DNA of 20,812 bases, from contig JAISSC010000045.1 of assembly GCA_031273305.1 (NCBI GenBank), forward strand, positions 1 through 20,812, written 5' to 3'. Below are positions 12,561-20,536 of the stretch, piece after piece (the first letter of the stretch is position 1; every line of letters begins with the position of its first letter). The notes beneath the pieces were generated by a model. It made no database searches. It was not told where the DNA came from and worked only from the letters and a program-made list of their open reading frames with translations. The translations under genes were made by a program, and so were the position numbers. This stretch comes from Flavobacteriaceae bacterium (GTDB lineage Bacteria > Bacteroidota > Bacteroidia > Flavobacteriales > Weeksellaceae).

Positions 12561-13622
12561 TTAAACTTTTTTCTTTTTATTTAAATAGGCATCCCATCCC
12601 TGAGCCGTTAAAGGAATCACCTGTGAACTGCCTTTGGTTATCAAAACATTGTTTTTATCCGCTGTGGCATGCCCTATGACGGTAAAATTAGGATTGTGTT
12701 TTATCTTATCATGTTCGGTTATGGGAATGGTAAATACCAGTTCATAATCTTCTCCACCGTTTAAAATACCCGTTACAGGATTAATACCAAATTCTTCAGC
12801 CGTAGTAATAACCTGATTATCCATCGGGATCTTTTCTTCATAAATGGAAAAACCTACCTTGCTTTGTTGGGACAGGTGAATGATTTCCGAAGCCAGTCCG
12901 TCGGAGAGGTCAATCATGGAAGTAGGATGTAAATCCATTTCCTTCAATAAAGATTTTACCTCAGTTCTTGCTTCCGGCTTCAATTGACGTTCCAGAATGT
13001 AGGAATATCCGGCTAAGTCCGGTTGTAAATCAGGATTTGACTTAAAAGCCACATTTTCCCTCTCCAAAACCTGCAGTCCGAAATAAGCACCGCCCAAATC
13101 ACCGCTTACGACCAGTAGGTCATTCGGCTTTGCTCCGTTTCTGTAAATGATTTCATTTTCTTCCGCATATCCGATAGCCGTACTGTTAATTACCAGTCCT
13201 AAATTGGAAGAAGCGGTATCTCCGCCTGCCAGATCGACCTTATACTGTTTACAGGCAGCATGGATTCCGGAATAGATTTCGTCCAAAGCCTCAACCGGGA
13301 ACCGGTTCGAAACAGCTATCGAAATAATAATTTGTCCGGGAGTGGCATTCATAGCCGCCAAATCACTTAAACTGATAACAACACATTTATAACCTAAATG
13401 TTTCAAAGGAGTATAAGCTAAATTGAAATGTACATTTTCTATCAGGATGTCGGAAGTCACCAGTACTTTTTTACCTTTAGGGTCTAATACTGCGGCATCA
13501 TCTCCAATACCTTTAATGGTTGAAGGATCACTAATGGTAAAACTTTCGGTCAGATGTTGAATCAACCCAAATTCTCCATATTGTGAAATGGAAGTTTTAT
13601 ACAGGTTCTTATCGTCTAGCAT
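12561..13622 (-). CDS. thiL: Thiamine-monophosphate kinase
   Basis: ThiL phosphorylates thiamine monophosphate to thiamine pyrophosphate with ATP, the last step of cofactor synthesis. The 353-residue protein belongs to the PurM/ThiL fold. GIGDDAAV is at 38-45 (metal and nucleotide site), DILIENVHF follows at about 58-66, and further on are SLSDLAAMNATP, the GGDT loop, VVSGDLGGAYFG, the catalytic-domain tract MIDLSDGLASE, and GGEDYELVF near the C-terminus. Length is normal to slightly long for the family. The gene sits between the thioesterase gene (5-base gap) and rpsP (82-base gap). It is probably transcribed with the thioesterase, while rpsP has its own promoter. No TPP riboswitch features were seen ahead of the pair. 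Confidence 0.95.
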   Translation of the reverse strand: MLDDKNLYKTSISQYGEFGLIQHLTESFTISDPSTIKGIGDDAAVLDPKGKKVLVTSDILIENVHFNLAYTPLKHLGYKCVVISLSDLAAMNATPGQIIISIAVSNRFPVEALDEIYSGIHAACKQYKVDLAGGDTASSNLGLVINSTAIGYAEENEIIYRNGAKPNDLLVVSGDLGGAYFGLQVLERENVAFKSNPDLQPDLAGYSYILERQLKPEARTEVKSLLKEMDLHPTSMIDLSDGLASEIIHLSQQSKVGFSIYEEKIPMDNQVITTAEEFGINPVTGILNGGEDYELVFTIPITEHDKIKHNPNFTVIGHATADKNNVLITKGSSQVIPLTAQGWDAYLNKKKKV

Positions 13623-13627
13623 TCGAT

Positions 13628-14140
13628 TTAATGTATGTAGGAATTATTTTTTAAGAAATCAGGGTCTAAACTTACAGGTTTTTCCTTATCCTTTATGTCA
13701 TCCATTGTAACTATCTTTAAATTATTTTTATCCGTAACCGCCAACAGAGCCTCTTTTAATTCCTCCGGAGGCGTAATTCTTTTTCTTTGAATCATGTCAA
13801 TCCAAACTCCTTTTGCATAAGAAGTTGAGTGATGTATCCCTTCGGAATCATAGATTTTGTGTGTGAACTCAAAAATATTGCCATCTTCGGAAATAGCGGT
13901 CAATTCTAATGTTACATAAACGGTTTGATCCACATGCAATTCACGATAAAAAATAAATTCTTCTTTTAAAATAACCGGTATTACTCCCCATTTTACCAAG
14001 TGATTGATTCCAAAACCTCTGGAATTTAGGAAAGACATCCGGGTTTGACTACAATAGTTCATGTAAGATGAATTTCCCACATGCCTGTTTGCATCGACAT
14101 CAGACCAGCGTACATTAAATTTTTCTATAAAAATTTCCAT
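13628..14140 (-). CDS. Hot-dog fold acyl-ACP/acyl-CoA thioesterase
   Basis: The 170-residue protein is a 4HBT-type hot-dog thioesterase. The N-terminal tract VRWSDVDANRHVGNSSYMNYC (10-30) has the Asp of the WSDVD motif, a conserved histidine and the asparagine-rich turn typical of acyl-[acyl-carrier-protein] thioesterases. The rest follows the usual long helix, then the strands VTLELTAIS and FEFTHKIYDSEG and AKGVWIDM. It would hydrolyse acyl thioesters in the cytosol, but chain-length preference cannot be read. The gene starts 69 bases after the lipoprotein gene and ends five bases before thiL. A minus-strand TAGATTTG box (14162-14155) lies 14 bases before its ATG. Confidence 0.85.
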   Translation of the reverse strand: MEIFIEKFNVRWSDVDANRHVGNSSYMNYCSQTRMSFLNSRGFGINHLVKWGVIPVILKEEFIFYRELHVDQTVYVTLELTAISEDGNIFEFTHKIYDSEGIHHSTSYAKGVWIDMIQRKRITPPEELKEALLAVTDKNNLKIVTMDDIKDKEKPVSLDPDFLKNNSYIH

Positions 14141-14154
14141 AAAATGACTTTTGA

Positions 14155-14162
14155 CAAATCTA
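14155..14162 (-). promoter_or_regulatory. -7 box TAGATTTG upstream of the thioesterase gene
   Basis: Exact TAnnTTTG match on the minus strand, ending 14 bases before the ATG at 14140. No TTG lies at the expected -33 distance. It would drive the thioesterase-thiL pair. Confidence 0.4.
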
Positions 14163-14209
14163 AAAAATAAATCAATTCAAAAAGCTATGTTGATCCTTTA
14201 TATTTAGGT

Positions 14210-14650
14210 TCAATGAGAAATATAAACAGTATTTCCGACCATTTGCGCATTATAAGTTTTAGGAGGTCTGTCGGCTACTTCCAAAGGCTGTCCTGTAGAT
14301 AATATCCATTTGGCTTTATCCTCAGGGCAATATAGATATATTTCATTTATTACTTCCAGAGTTGTATTGGTTCCGGGGCAAATATGAGGAGCATTTCGGT
14401 CATAAGCCTTAAATTCATACTGTCCGGTTCTAACAATAATAAGTCCGCGTGTTCCGGATAAAGGCCCTGCGTCAATATATGCCCAGCCGCTGATATTTGC
14501 CAAATTCTGATATTTAGGAAGGTCTAAGTTTATTGTAACGTTAATTGTCGAGTCCGGGAAACAGCTAATAGTTTTATCTCCGTTTTCACATTGCAACAAC
14601 AAAAAACACGCAATAAATAAAAATAGGGGGGAAAATAATTTTTTAATCAT
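14210..14650 (-). CDS. Lipoprotein with degenerate Rieske-like domain
   Basis: The 146-residue protein has an N-terminal hydrophobic signal (4-20) ending LLLQC, so Cys21 may be lipidated, although LLQC is an unusual lipobox. The mature part is beta-rich. The C-terminal half recalls the cluster-binding subdomain of Rieske proteins: APHIC at 87-91 matches the position of the canonical CTHLGC, and YCPEDKAKWILSTGQPL (107-123) that of CPCHGSxFDxxTGxxL. However, only His89 and Cys108 remain of the four cluster ligands, Ala87 and Asp111 replacing the other two. It therefore probably does not bind a 2Fe-2S cluster and has become a structural or ligand-binding domain. It is divergent from greA, separated by 111 bases. 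No partner is evident. Confidence 0.65.
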   Translation of the reverse strand: MIKKLFSPLFLFIACFLLLQCENGDKTISCFPDSTINVTINLDLPKYQNLANISGWAYIDAGPLSGTRGLIIVRTGQYEFKAYDRNAPHICPGTNTTLEVINEIYLYCPEDKAKWILSTGQPLEVADRPPKTYNAQMVGNTVYISH

Positions 14651-14662
14651 AATAAAATTTGT

Positions 14663-14670
14663 TAGATTTG
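14663..14670 (+). promoter_or_regulatory. -7 box TAGATTTG upstream of greA
   Basis: Exact TAnnTTTG match 91 bases before the greA ATG, in the divergent greA/lipoprotein region. The following 90 bases are strongly AT-rich. No -33 TTG is clear, and a nearer promoter may exist. Confidence 0.35.
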
Positions 14671-14761
14671 CATATAGTAATTCGACCAGTTTTTAGTGAA
14701 AGTCGGATTATTTTTTTATTTTATAATGTATAATAAAACATAAATTACAAAAAATAGTATC

Positions 14762-15232
14762 ATGAGTTATGTAACGAAAGAAGGTCTGGAAAAATTGCGT
14801 AGAGAACTTGAGCAATTGGAGCAAGTAGAAAGACCTAAAATAACGCAGCAAATAGCGGAAGCTAGAGATAAAGGCGACTTGTCTGAAAATGCAGAGTACG
14901 ATGCAGCTAAAGAGGCTCAGGGAATGCTTGAAATGCGTATTGCAAAACTTAAAGATATAATTGCAAACTCTAAAATTATAGATCAGTCACAACTTGATAC
15001 TTCTAAAGTAGCTATATTATGTACCGTTAGAATAAAAAATACAGCTAATGGACAGGAAATGAAATATACTTTGGTTCCGGATACGGAAACAGATTTGAAA
15101 TCAGGGAGAATTTCAGTACATACCCCGATTGCTAAAGGACTTTTAGGGAAAGCAGTAGGAGAAACGGCAGAAATCACTTTGCCGAACGGAAACCGTATTA
15201 ATTTTGAAGTATTAGAGATAACTTTGGATTAA
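14762..15232 (+). CDS. greA: Transcription elongation factor GreA
   Basis: GreA enters the RNA polymerase secondary channel and stimulates cleavage of backtracked RNA. The 156-residue protein is the family's normal length. The N-terminal coiled coil spans about 1-75, with the catalytic acidic tip DLSENAEYDAAKEAQ (residues 39-53), and the C-terminal FKBP-like domain spans 80-156 (ISVHTPIAKGLLGKAVGETAEITLPNG). It starts with the typical MSYVTKEGLEKLRRELEQL. The HIT-family gene follows after five bases, so the two are likely an operon. Confidence 0.97.
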   Translation: MSYVTKEGLEKLRRELEQLEQVERPKITQQIAEARDKGDLSENAEYDAAKEAQGMLEMRIAKLKDIIANSKIIDQSQLDTSKVAILCTVRIKNTANGQEMKYTLVPDTETDLKSGRISVHTPIAKGLLGKAVGETAEITLPNGNRINFEVLEITLD

Positions 15233-15237
15233 AAACT

Positions 15238-15627
15238 ATGGCCGGTATCTTTTCAAAAATAGTAGCAGGAGAAATTCCTTGTTATAAAGTAGCAGAAGAT
15301 GAAAAATATTTTGCTTTCTTAGATGCCTTTCCGGTCGTGAAAGGACATACGTTGGTTATCCCCAAAAAAGAAACGGATAAATTATTTGAATTACCGCCAC
15401 AGGAGTATTCCGAATTAATGAACTTTACCTATAAAATTGCTCAGGCAGTAGAAAAAGCAATTCCCTGTTTACGAGTAGGGGTGGCAGTTCAGGGATTGGA
15501 GATACCTCATGTCCACGTGCACCTTATTCCCTTAAATTCACTGGAAGACATGCAGTTTGCCCACAAACTGACACTTACTCCGGAAGAATTTACAGAAATA
15601 GCGGACAGGATAAAATCTTACCTGTAA
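15238..15627 (+). CDS. HIT-family protein (Hint-like purine nucleotide hydrolase)
   Basis: The 129-residue protein is a histidine-triad hydrolase or transferase acting on phosphoramidates or dinucleotide substrates. The triad HVHVHL is at 91-96, with the middle histidine as the expected nucleophile. The N-terminal IFSKIVAGEIPCYKVAEDEKYFAFLDAFP (4-32) and GHTLVIPK (36-43) are typical. One oddity is that the tract before the triad is VGVAVQGLEIPH rather than the NxGxxxGQxVxH of most Hint proteins: the glutamine is present but the usual asparagine is missing. It follows greA by five bases, and a TAnnTTTG box for clpP lies just after it. Confidence 0.92.
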   Translation: MAGIFSKIVAGEIPCYKVAEDEKYFAFLDAFPVVKGHTLVIPKKETDKLFELPPQEYSELMNFTYKIAQAVEKAIPCLRVGVAVQGLEIPHVHVHLIPLNSLEDMQFAHKLTLTPEEFTEIADRIKSYL

Positions 15628-15632
15628 GGTTT

Positions 15633-15640
15633 TACATTTG
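15633..15640 (+). promoter_or_regulatory. -7 box TACATTTG upstream of clpP
   Basis: Exact TAnnTTTG match six bases after the HIT stop and 56 bases before the clpP ATG. No -33 TTG is visible. It suggests that clpP has its own promoter separate from greA. Confidence 0.4.
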
Positions 15641-15696
15641 GTATAATTTTAGAGATGACCAGTTACTCATTAACAAATCAGTAAAAGAATATAAAA

Positions 15697-16359
15697 ATGG
15701 ATTTAGGAAAAGAATTTCAAAAATACGCAGTAAAACACGAAAAAATTAACAGCCTTACGGTTGACCGGTACATAGAATCATCAATGACTCCATATATTAC
15801 AGAAGAACGTAAACTAAATGTAGCTCAGATGGATGTCTTTTCAAGGTTGATGATGGACAGGATTATTTTTTTAGGAACCGGAATTGATGATCATGTAGCA
15901 AATATTGTAACCGCCCAGTTATTGTTTCTGGAAAGTACAGACTCATCTAAGGATATTCAGATTTACATAAACTCTCCGGGAGGAGGAGTATATGCAGGAT
16001 TGGGTATTTACGACACCATGCAGATAATTAAACCGGATGTAGCCACTATCTGCACAGGAATGGCAGCATCTATGGGAGCAGTATTGCTTACTGCCGGTAC
16101 TGCAGGAAAAAGGTCTGCATTAAAACATTCCCGAATTATGATTCACCAGCCTTTAGGCGGTGCTCAGGGGCAGGCTTCCGATATGGAGATTACCTTAAAA
16201 GAAATTTTAAAGATAAAAAAAGAACTGTATGATATTTTGTCAGAACATTCAGGACAGCCTTATGAAAAAATAGAAAAAGATTCAGACAGGGATTATTGGA
16301 TGACTTCGGGTGAAGCAAAAGAATACGGGCTAATTGATGAAGTTCTTGGAAAACGATAA
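15697..16359 (+). CDS. clpP: ATP-dependent Clp protease proteolytic subunit
   Basis: ClpP forms the tetradecameric proteolytic chamber that works with ClpX or ClpA/C ATPases. The 220-residue protein carries the full triad: Ser125 in GMAASMGAVLL, His150 in RIMIHQPLGG and Asp199 in DSDRDYW. Spacings between these residues (25 and 49) equal those of the E. coli enzyme. The substrate-lining tract IQIYINSPGGGVYAGLGIYDTM precedes the serine. An N-terminal extension of roughly 25-30 residues probably holds a propeptide. No tig or clpX gene is adjacent, although that is the common arrangement. Instead a strong terminator follows and the next gene is unrelated. Confidence 0.97.
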   Translation: MDLGKEFQKYAVKHEKINSLTVDRYIESSMTPYITEERKLNVAQMDVFSRLMMDRIIFLGTGIDDHVANIVTAQLLFLESTDSSKDIQIYINSPGGGVYAGLGIYDTMQIIKPDVATICTGMAASMGAVLLTAGTAGKRSALKHSRIMIHQPLGGAQGQASDMEITLKEILKIKKELYDILSEHSGQPYEKIEKDSDRDYWMTSGEAKEYGLIDEVLGKR

Positions 16360-16405
16360 GTACCGGTTTTTGATAGGGTCATTAAAATCATATAATAATT
16401 AGATA

Positions 16406-16450
16406 AAGTTTCGTTTGTCACCTATCACACAGGCGAAAACTTTTCTTTTT
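16406..16450 (+). terminator. Rho-independent terminator after clpP
   Basis: AAGTTTCGTTTGT (16406-16418) pairs with ACAGGCGAAAACTT (16429-16442), a 13-pair stem with one bulged A and two G-U pairs around a ten-base loop. The 3' arm runs into TTTTCTTTTT (16441-16450). It ends the clpP transcript 14 bases before the DUF5686 gene. Confidence 0.8.
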
Positions 16451-16464
16451 TAATAAAACACTCA

Positions 16465-19305
16465 ATGGCTAACAGACTATTATTTTTAGCTGCATTTTTA
16501 TCCGGCTTCTTTATGGAAGCACAAGTAACGGTTACGGGGGTAATTATAAATTCCGATACCCAACAACCTGTTGCCGGAGCGAATATATTATTTGAGAATG
16601 CTCCTGAAATCTCTACATTTTCAAACGAAAACGGATACTTTCAATTAGAATCAGAACAAGATTATGACTCCCTTACTATCATAGTAGTCGATTATCCCCG
16701 AAAATATGTCTCCCTACAAAAAGGAGATAACTTAAACCTGATTATTGAATTTTCCGAACAAGACAGAAACGAACCCGATGAACAAGAACAATTAGTAAAT
16801 TATGTAAAAGTTACAGGTCAGCTTATCGATTCCGATACCCAACAGCCCGTAGCCGATGCAGATATTTTCCTGAAAGACACCCAAGTATACGCCTCTTCCG
16901 ACGAAAACGGATACTTTGAATTGGAAGCCAACAAGTATATTGATTCATTGCAGATAATCACAGAGAAGTTTCCGACCAAATATATACCTCTGCAAAGAGG
17001 AGAAAATTCGGGATTGATCATTAATTTTTCCGTTAACGATAAAAGTGACACCAAAAAACCAGCAGAGACAGGTAAAGAAAAAGATTTGGATGAAATTATC
17101 GTTACGGGGTTTCCTAAAAAACGTCCGCCCAAAAAAGAAAATCCCGCATATACAATTTTGCAGGAACTTTGGAAAAGGAGAAGAACAAACGGACTGGCTA
17201 ACTTTGAAAACTATCAATATAAAGAATACGAAAAGATCGAGTTTGACTTAAATAACATAGACAGTACCTTTATCAGCAAAAAAATATTCCGTAAACTGAG
17301 TATTTCCACACAAGATATTGATACACTTGACATATCGGGGAAAACATATATACCCGTGTTTTTAAATGAGTCCATCTCGGATATAGTAGGACAGAACATA
17401 CCCACTAAAAGAGAAAAAAGTTTTTTACGGGGAAACAAAGCCTCAGGGATTCCCAACAATGATATAGTTTCCAATACCGTAAAAAATTTATATAAAGACG
17501 TAAATATTTATGACAATGTTTTAAATTTCTTCAACAAAGGCTTCACCAGTCCGATAGCAACCGTAGGTTTCTCGGTCTATGATTATTTGTTGGCGGATAC
17601 AGTAATGGTCGACGGAGTTCAGTGTTATTACATAAAATATAAACCGCGTCGGAATAATGAGTTGACGTTTAAAGGAGACCTTTATATAACTAAAGACACT
17701 TACGCCGTTAAACAAGTCACCCTGCAATCCACTTCCGGTATCAACGTAAACTTCGTTAAAGATATTTACATGGAATTGGATTACGATAATATCAATGATT
17801 CCATTTTTGTTCCCTTACGGAATTATACCGTGTTGGATATGTCCCTGATCACTAAAAAAGACGGAGCAAAAGGAATGTTTGCCAAAAGAACGTTAACCTA
17901 TAATGATTACCAGTTCGATAAGCCTCAAAAAGAAATAGAAACCCTGCTGGATAAACAATGGGAGCCTATGTCGGAAGGAGCCTATGACAAAGAAGACGAT
18001 TTCTGGGCAGAAAATCGCCCCGAACGTTTAGGCGAAGACGATAAAAAAGCCTATGAACTGGTAGATAAAGTTTCAAAAACGCGGTTGTTCCGTAATATTG
18101 TGGATGGAGTGCAAGTTTTATCATCAGGATATATCAACATAGGCAATGTCGTGGATATAGGAGATTTATATCAATCCTTCGGATTTAATGAAGTAGAAGG
18201 CTTAAGATTAAGAGCCGGAGCCAGAACCTATTTTACCCCCAATGATATGTGGCGGCTGGAAGCCTATACTGCTTACGGATTTAAGGACGAACAATTAAAA
18301 TACGGAGCAGAAGCCCGGTTTATGTTTAATAAATTTAACCGTTTCACAATAGGAGTAGGAACAAAAAGAGACATCATCCAGTTAGGAGTTTCACTGACGG
18401 AAAGCGAGGGGATCATGACCCGTTCCTTTGCATCTTCATCCATCATTTCAAGAGGAGATAACGAATTTTTAAGCTCAGTGAACCAAACCAATGTATTTTT
18501 ATCCATTGAGCCGTGGAAGAATGTTCAACTTCGATTAGACGGAACCAGTCAATACATTAAGTCTGCCAATCCTGAGAAATTTAATATCGGGTATCATAAT
18601 AAAGAATGGAATATCAAAGAAGATTTATATGATTCTCATCTAACATTGAGCCTTGAAGCCAGACCGGGAGCGAAATATTCCCGTTACGGGCTGGACAGGT
18701 ATGAGCACACAACACTAGCTCCTACGATTATTCTAAAATACATCAAAGGAATAAAAGGAGTATTTAACAGCGGTTTTGACTATGATAAGATACAAGCGTT
18801 ATACAGCCAGCCGATACTTTGGGGACCTGTCGGAAAAACAAATGTAACTTTCGAATTTGGGAAATCGTTCAATAAACTTCCTTTGTCCCTGTTAGGAGTT
18901 ATTCCGGGCAACCAGTCCTATGGAATTATATCCACAACATTTTCCCAGCTAAACTATTATGATTTTGTAACGGATATTTATTCCGCATTGCATGTAGAAC
19001 ATCACTTCAACGGAAGGATATTTTCGTATATACCCTTATTGAAAAAATTACAGTTTAGAGAAATAGTATTTTTCAGAGGAGCTTGGGGAGATATATCCGA
19101 AGGCTCAAAGAACATGAATGCCTCCAACATTATTTACACGGCACCCAACAAAGATATTTATTACGAATACGGATTCGGTATTGAAAATATAGGATTGGGA
19201 AATTTGAGGATTTTCAGGGTAGATTTTAACTGGAGAGGAAATTATCTGGATATGCCGGAAATAAATAAATTCGGGATGAAGGTCGGAATGCAATTTACAT
19301 TCTAA
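16465..19305 (+). CDS. DUF5686 outer-membrane protein with two carboxypeptidase-regulatory-like domains
   Basis: A 946-residue secreted protein of the Bacteroidota DUF5686 family, predicted to form an outer-membrane beta barrel with an N-terminal periplasmic part. The signal peptide covers 1-19 (cleavage before Gln20 in MEAQ). Two CarboxypepD_reg-like beta-sandwich domains follow at 21-99 and 114-192. They are similar to each other (both carry SDTQQPVA and ENGYF) and joined by a Glu/Gln-rich linker. A DEIIVTG box is at 209-215, then KKENPAYTILQELWKRR begins the DUF5686 part. Barrel strands fill the C-terminal half, which ends MKVGMQFTF with the terminal aromatic expected of outer-membrane proteins. 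Most relatives I know have one regulatory domain, so the tandem is unusual. Substrate and function are unknown. It follows the clpP terminator, so it needs its own promoter, and I could not identify one. Confidence 0.88.
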   Translation: MANRLLFLAAFLSGFFMEAQVTVTGVIINSDTQQPVAGANILFENAPEISTFSNENGYFQLESEQDYDSLTIIVVDYPRKYVSLQKGDNLNLIIEFSEQDRNEPDEQEQLVNYVKVTGQLIDSDTQQPVADADIFLKDTQVYASSDENGYFELEANKYIDSLQIITEKFPTKYIPLQRGENSGLIINFSVNDKSDTKKPAETGKEKDLDEIIVTGFPKKRPPKKENPAYTILQELWKRRRTNGLANFENYQYKEYEKIEFDLNNIDSTFISKKIFRKLSISTQDIDTLDISGKTYIPVFLNESISDIVGQNIPTKREKSFLRGNKASGIPNNDIVSNTVKNLYKDVNIYDNVLNFFNKGFTSPIATVGFSVYDYLLADTVMVDGVQCYYIKYKPRRNNELTFKGDLYITKDTYAVKQVTLQSTSGINVNFVKDIYMELDYDNINDSIFVPLRNYTVLDMSLITKKDGAKGMFAKRTLTYNDYQFDKPQKEIETLLDKQWEPMSEGAYDKEDDFWAENRPERLGEDDKKAYELVDKVSKTRLFRNIVDGVQVLSSGYINIGNVVDIGDLYQSFGFNEVEGLRLRAGARTYFTPNDMWRLEAYTAYGFKDEQLKYGAEARFMFNKFNRFTIGVGTKRDIIQLGVSLTESEGIMTRSFASSSIISRGDNEFLSSVNQTNVFLSIEPWKNVQLRLDGTSQYIKSANPEKFNIGYHNKEWNIKEDLYDSHLTLSLEARPGAKYSRYGLDRYEHTTLAPTIILKYIKGIKGVFNSGFDYDKIQALYSQPILWGPVGKTNVTFEFGKSFNKLPLSLLGVIPGNQSYGIISTTFSQLNYYDFVTDIYSALHVEHHFNGRIFSYIPLLKKLQFREIVFFRGAWGDISEGSKNMNASNIIYTAPNKDIYYEYGFGIENIGLGNLRIFRVDFNWRGNYLDMPEINKFGMKVGMQFTF
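16525..17040 (+). repeat. Intragenic duplication of the regulatory-like domain
   Basis: Residues 21-99 and 114-192 of the DUF5686 protein are two copies offset by 93 residues. The DNA still shows TCCGATACCCAACA in both, followed by related codons, and GAAAACGGATACTTT also recurs. This shows that the duplication is within the gene and not ancient. Confidence 0.8.
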
Positions 19306-19388
19306 AAAGCAATAAGATAAAAAAGCGACCCAGTCCGTAGTTGAAAAGTGGGGGTACGGAATGGTCAGTTTTACGAAAACTTATACCT

Positions 19389-19483
19389 AAAATCAAATTG
19401 TGACCTCAGTGAGGACACAATTACAAAATACTGATAATCAGTCAAATGGCATTATTGTACCGATGAGAACACAATTTGATTTT
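19389..19483. repeat. Intergenic inverted repeat with inner palindrome
   Basis: AAAATCAAATTGTG (19389-19402) is inverted perfectly as CACAATTTGATTTT (19470-19483). Nested at 19396-19422 is a 27-base palindrome centred on G19409, with arms AATTGTG-A-CCTCA and TGAGG-A-CACAATT, broken only by an A-A mismatch. No gene or T-run is present in the 268-base gap between the DUF5686 gene and fabI. It may be a small palindromic element or a transcription end structure. Confidence 0.6.
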
Positions 19484-19539
19484 CACCCCGTATTTTCATA
19501 AGGTTTTAATCAAATAAGAAGTCATGTAAAAAAAATTTA

Positions 19540-19547
19540 TAAATTTG
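19540..19547 (+). promoter_or_regulatory. -7 box TAAATTTG upstream of fabI
   Basis: Exact TAnnTTTG match ending 26 bases before the fabI ATG, the typical distance. No TTG is seen at -33. It follows the inverted repeat by 56 bases. Confidence 0.5.
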
Positions 19548-19573
19548 TTCCGTTAATTCATTAAAAAAATAGT

Positions 19574-20383
19574 ATGGCTCACGGATTATTAAAAGGGAAA
19601 AAAGGAATTATTTTTGGAGCTTTGGATTTCAATTCCATTGCGTGGAAGGTTGCAGAACAGGCTCATGAAGAAGGAGCGGAATTTGTATTGACTAATGCTC
19701 CCGTAGCCCTTAGGATGGGAGAACTTAATTCCTTAGCAGAAAAAACAGGCTCGGATGTAGTTTCCGCAGATGCCACCTCAATGGAAGATTTGAGTAAACT
19801 TTTTGACCATGCTCTTGAAAAATTCGGAAAATTGGATTTCATTTTACACTCTATAGGAATGTCTGTCAATGTCCGCAAAGGAAAAGAGTATACAGACATC
19901 AACTACGACTGGTTAGCCAAAGGATGGGATATTTCGGCAGTTTCATTTCATAAAGTAATGAAAACAGCTTGGGATAAAGATGCCATGAATGAGTGGGGAA
20001 GTATTTTAGCCCTTTCTTATATTGCAGCTCAACGAACTTTTCCCGGATATAACGATATGGCAGATAATAAAGCCTATCTGGAAAGCATTGCGAGAAGTTT
20101 TGGTTATGAATGGGGACTTAGGAACAAAGTACGGGTAAACACCATTTCCCAATCTCCGACTCCCACCACCGCAGGAACAGGCGTAAAAGGTTTTGGCGGG
20201 TTTATTGAATTTGCAGAAGATGTCTCTCCGCTCGGAAATGCTACGGCTGATGATTGTGCCGGCTATTGCATTACCCTGTTCTCTGACCTGACCAGAAAAG
20301 TCACTCTCCAAAACTTATTCCATGACGGAGGATTTTCCAATGTAGGAGTAAGCGAGCGGGTGATGAAAAGATACCAAAAATAG
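19574..20383 (+). CDS. fabI: Enoyl-[acyl-carrier-protein] reductase (NADH), FabI type
   Basis: FabI reduces the trans-2-enoyl-ACP in the last step of each fatty-acid elongation cycle. The 269-residue protein has the FabI-type nucleotide loop GALDFNSIAW at 15-24 and the catalytic set Tyr149, Tyr159 and Lys166 in SYIAAQRTFPGYNDMADNKA. The tract HSIGMS (92-97) is the usual NADH-site strand. The C-terminal part (GGFIEFAEDVSPLGNATADDCAG, 208-230) is the expected helix and cap. The motif around Lys166 (DNKAYLE) departs slightly from the E. coli GLAKASLE, as in other Bacteroidota members. A -7 box lies 26 bases upstream. The gene is monocistronic in this window. Confidence 0.95.
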   Translation: MAHGLLKGKKGIIFGALDFNSIAWKVAEQAHEEGAEFVLTNAPVALRMGELNSLAEKTGSDVVSADATSMEDLSKLFDHALEKFGKLDFILHSIGMSVNVRKGKEYTDINYDWLAKGWDISAVSFHKVMKTAWDKDAMNEWGSILALSYIAAQRTFPGYNDMADNKAYLESIARSFGYEWGLRNKVRVNTISQSPTPTTAGTGVKGFGGFIEFAEDVSPLGNATADDCAGYCITLFSDLTRKVTLQNLFHDGGFSNVGVSERVMKRYQK

Positions 20384-20536
20384 ATCGGAATTTCAGGAGG
20401 AAGTATCAATATCTATCTTGGATTCTTCGGGAGTTGAATATCTGAGGGTATTTCTTTCCGGAGGAGGCTATTTTAAAGAAAAAAAGGCTGTTTTCACGAG
20501 TTGTGAAACAGCCTCAAGGTGTATATAATATATTCT
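20384..20536. other. Gap after fabI, no gene seen
   Basis: No reading frame of note and no -7 box for a downstream gene is visible here apart from the minus-strand terminator. The stretch lies between fabI and the third repeat cassette. Confidence 0.5.
20475..20514 (-). terminator. Minus-strand terminator
   Basis: AGGCTGTTTTCAC (20485-20497) and GTGAAACAGCCT (20503-20514) form a strong stem. On the minus strand the hairpin is followed by TTTTTTTCTTT (20485-20475), a proper T-run. It should end a minus-strand transcript coming from beyond the right edge of the window. On the plus strand it may still help stop fabI transcription. Confidence 0.6.

Noticed and set aside
13628..14209. TPP riboswitch ahead of the thioesterase-thiL pair
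   Set aside because: The leader before the thioesterase ATG is under 70 bases, AT-rich and lacks the conserved CUGAGA and thi-box segments.
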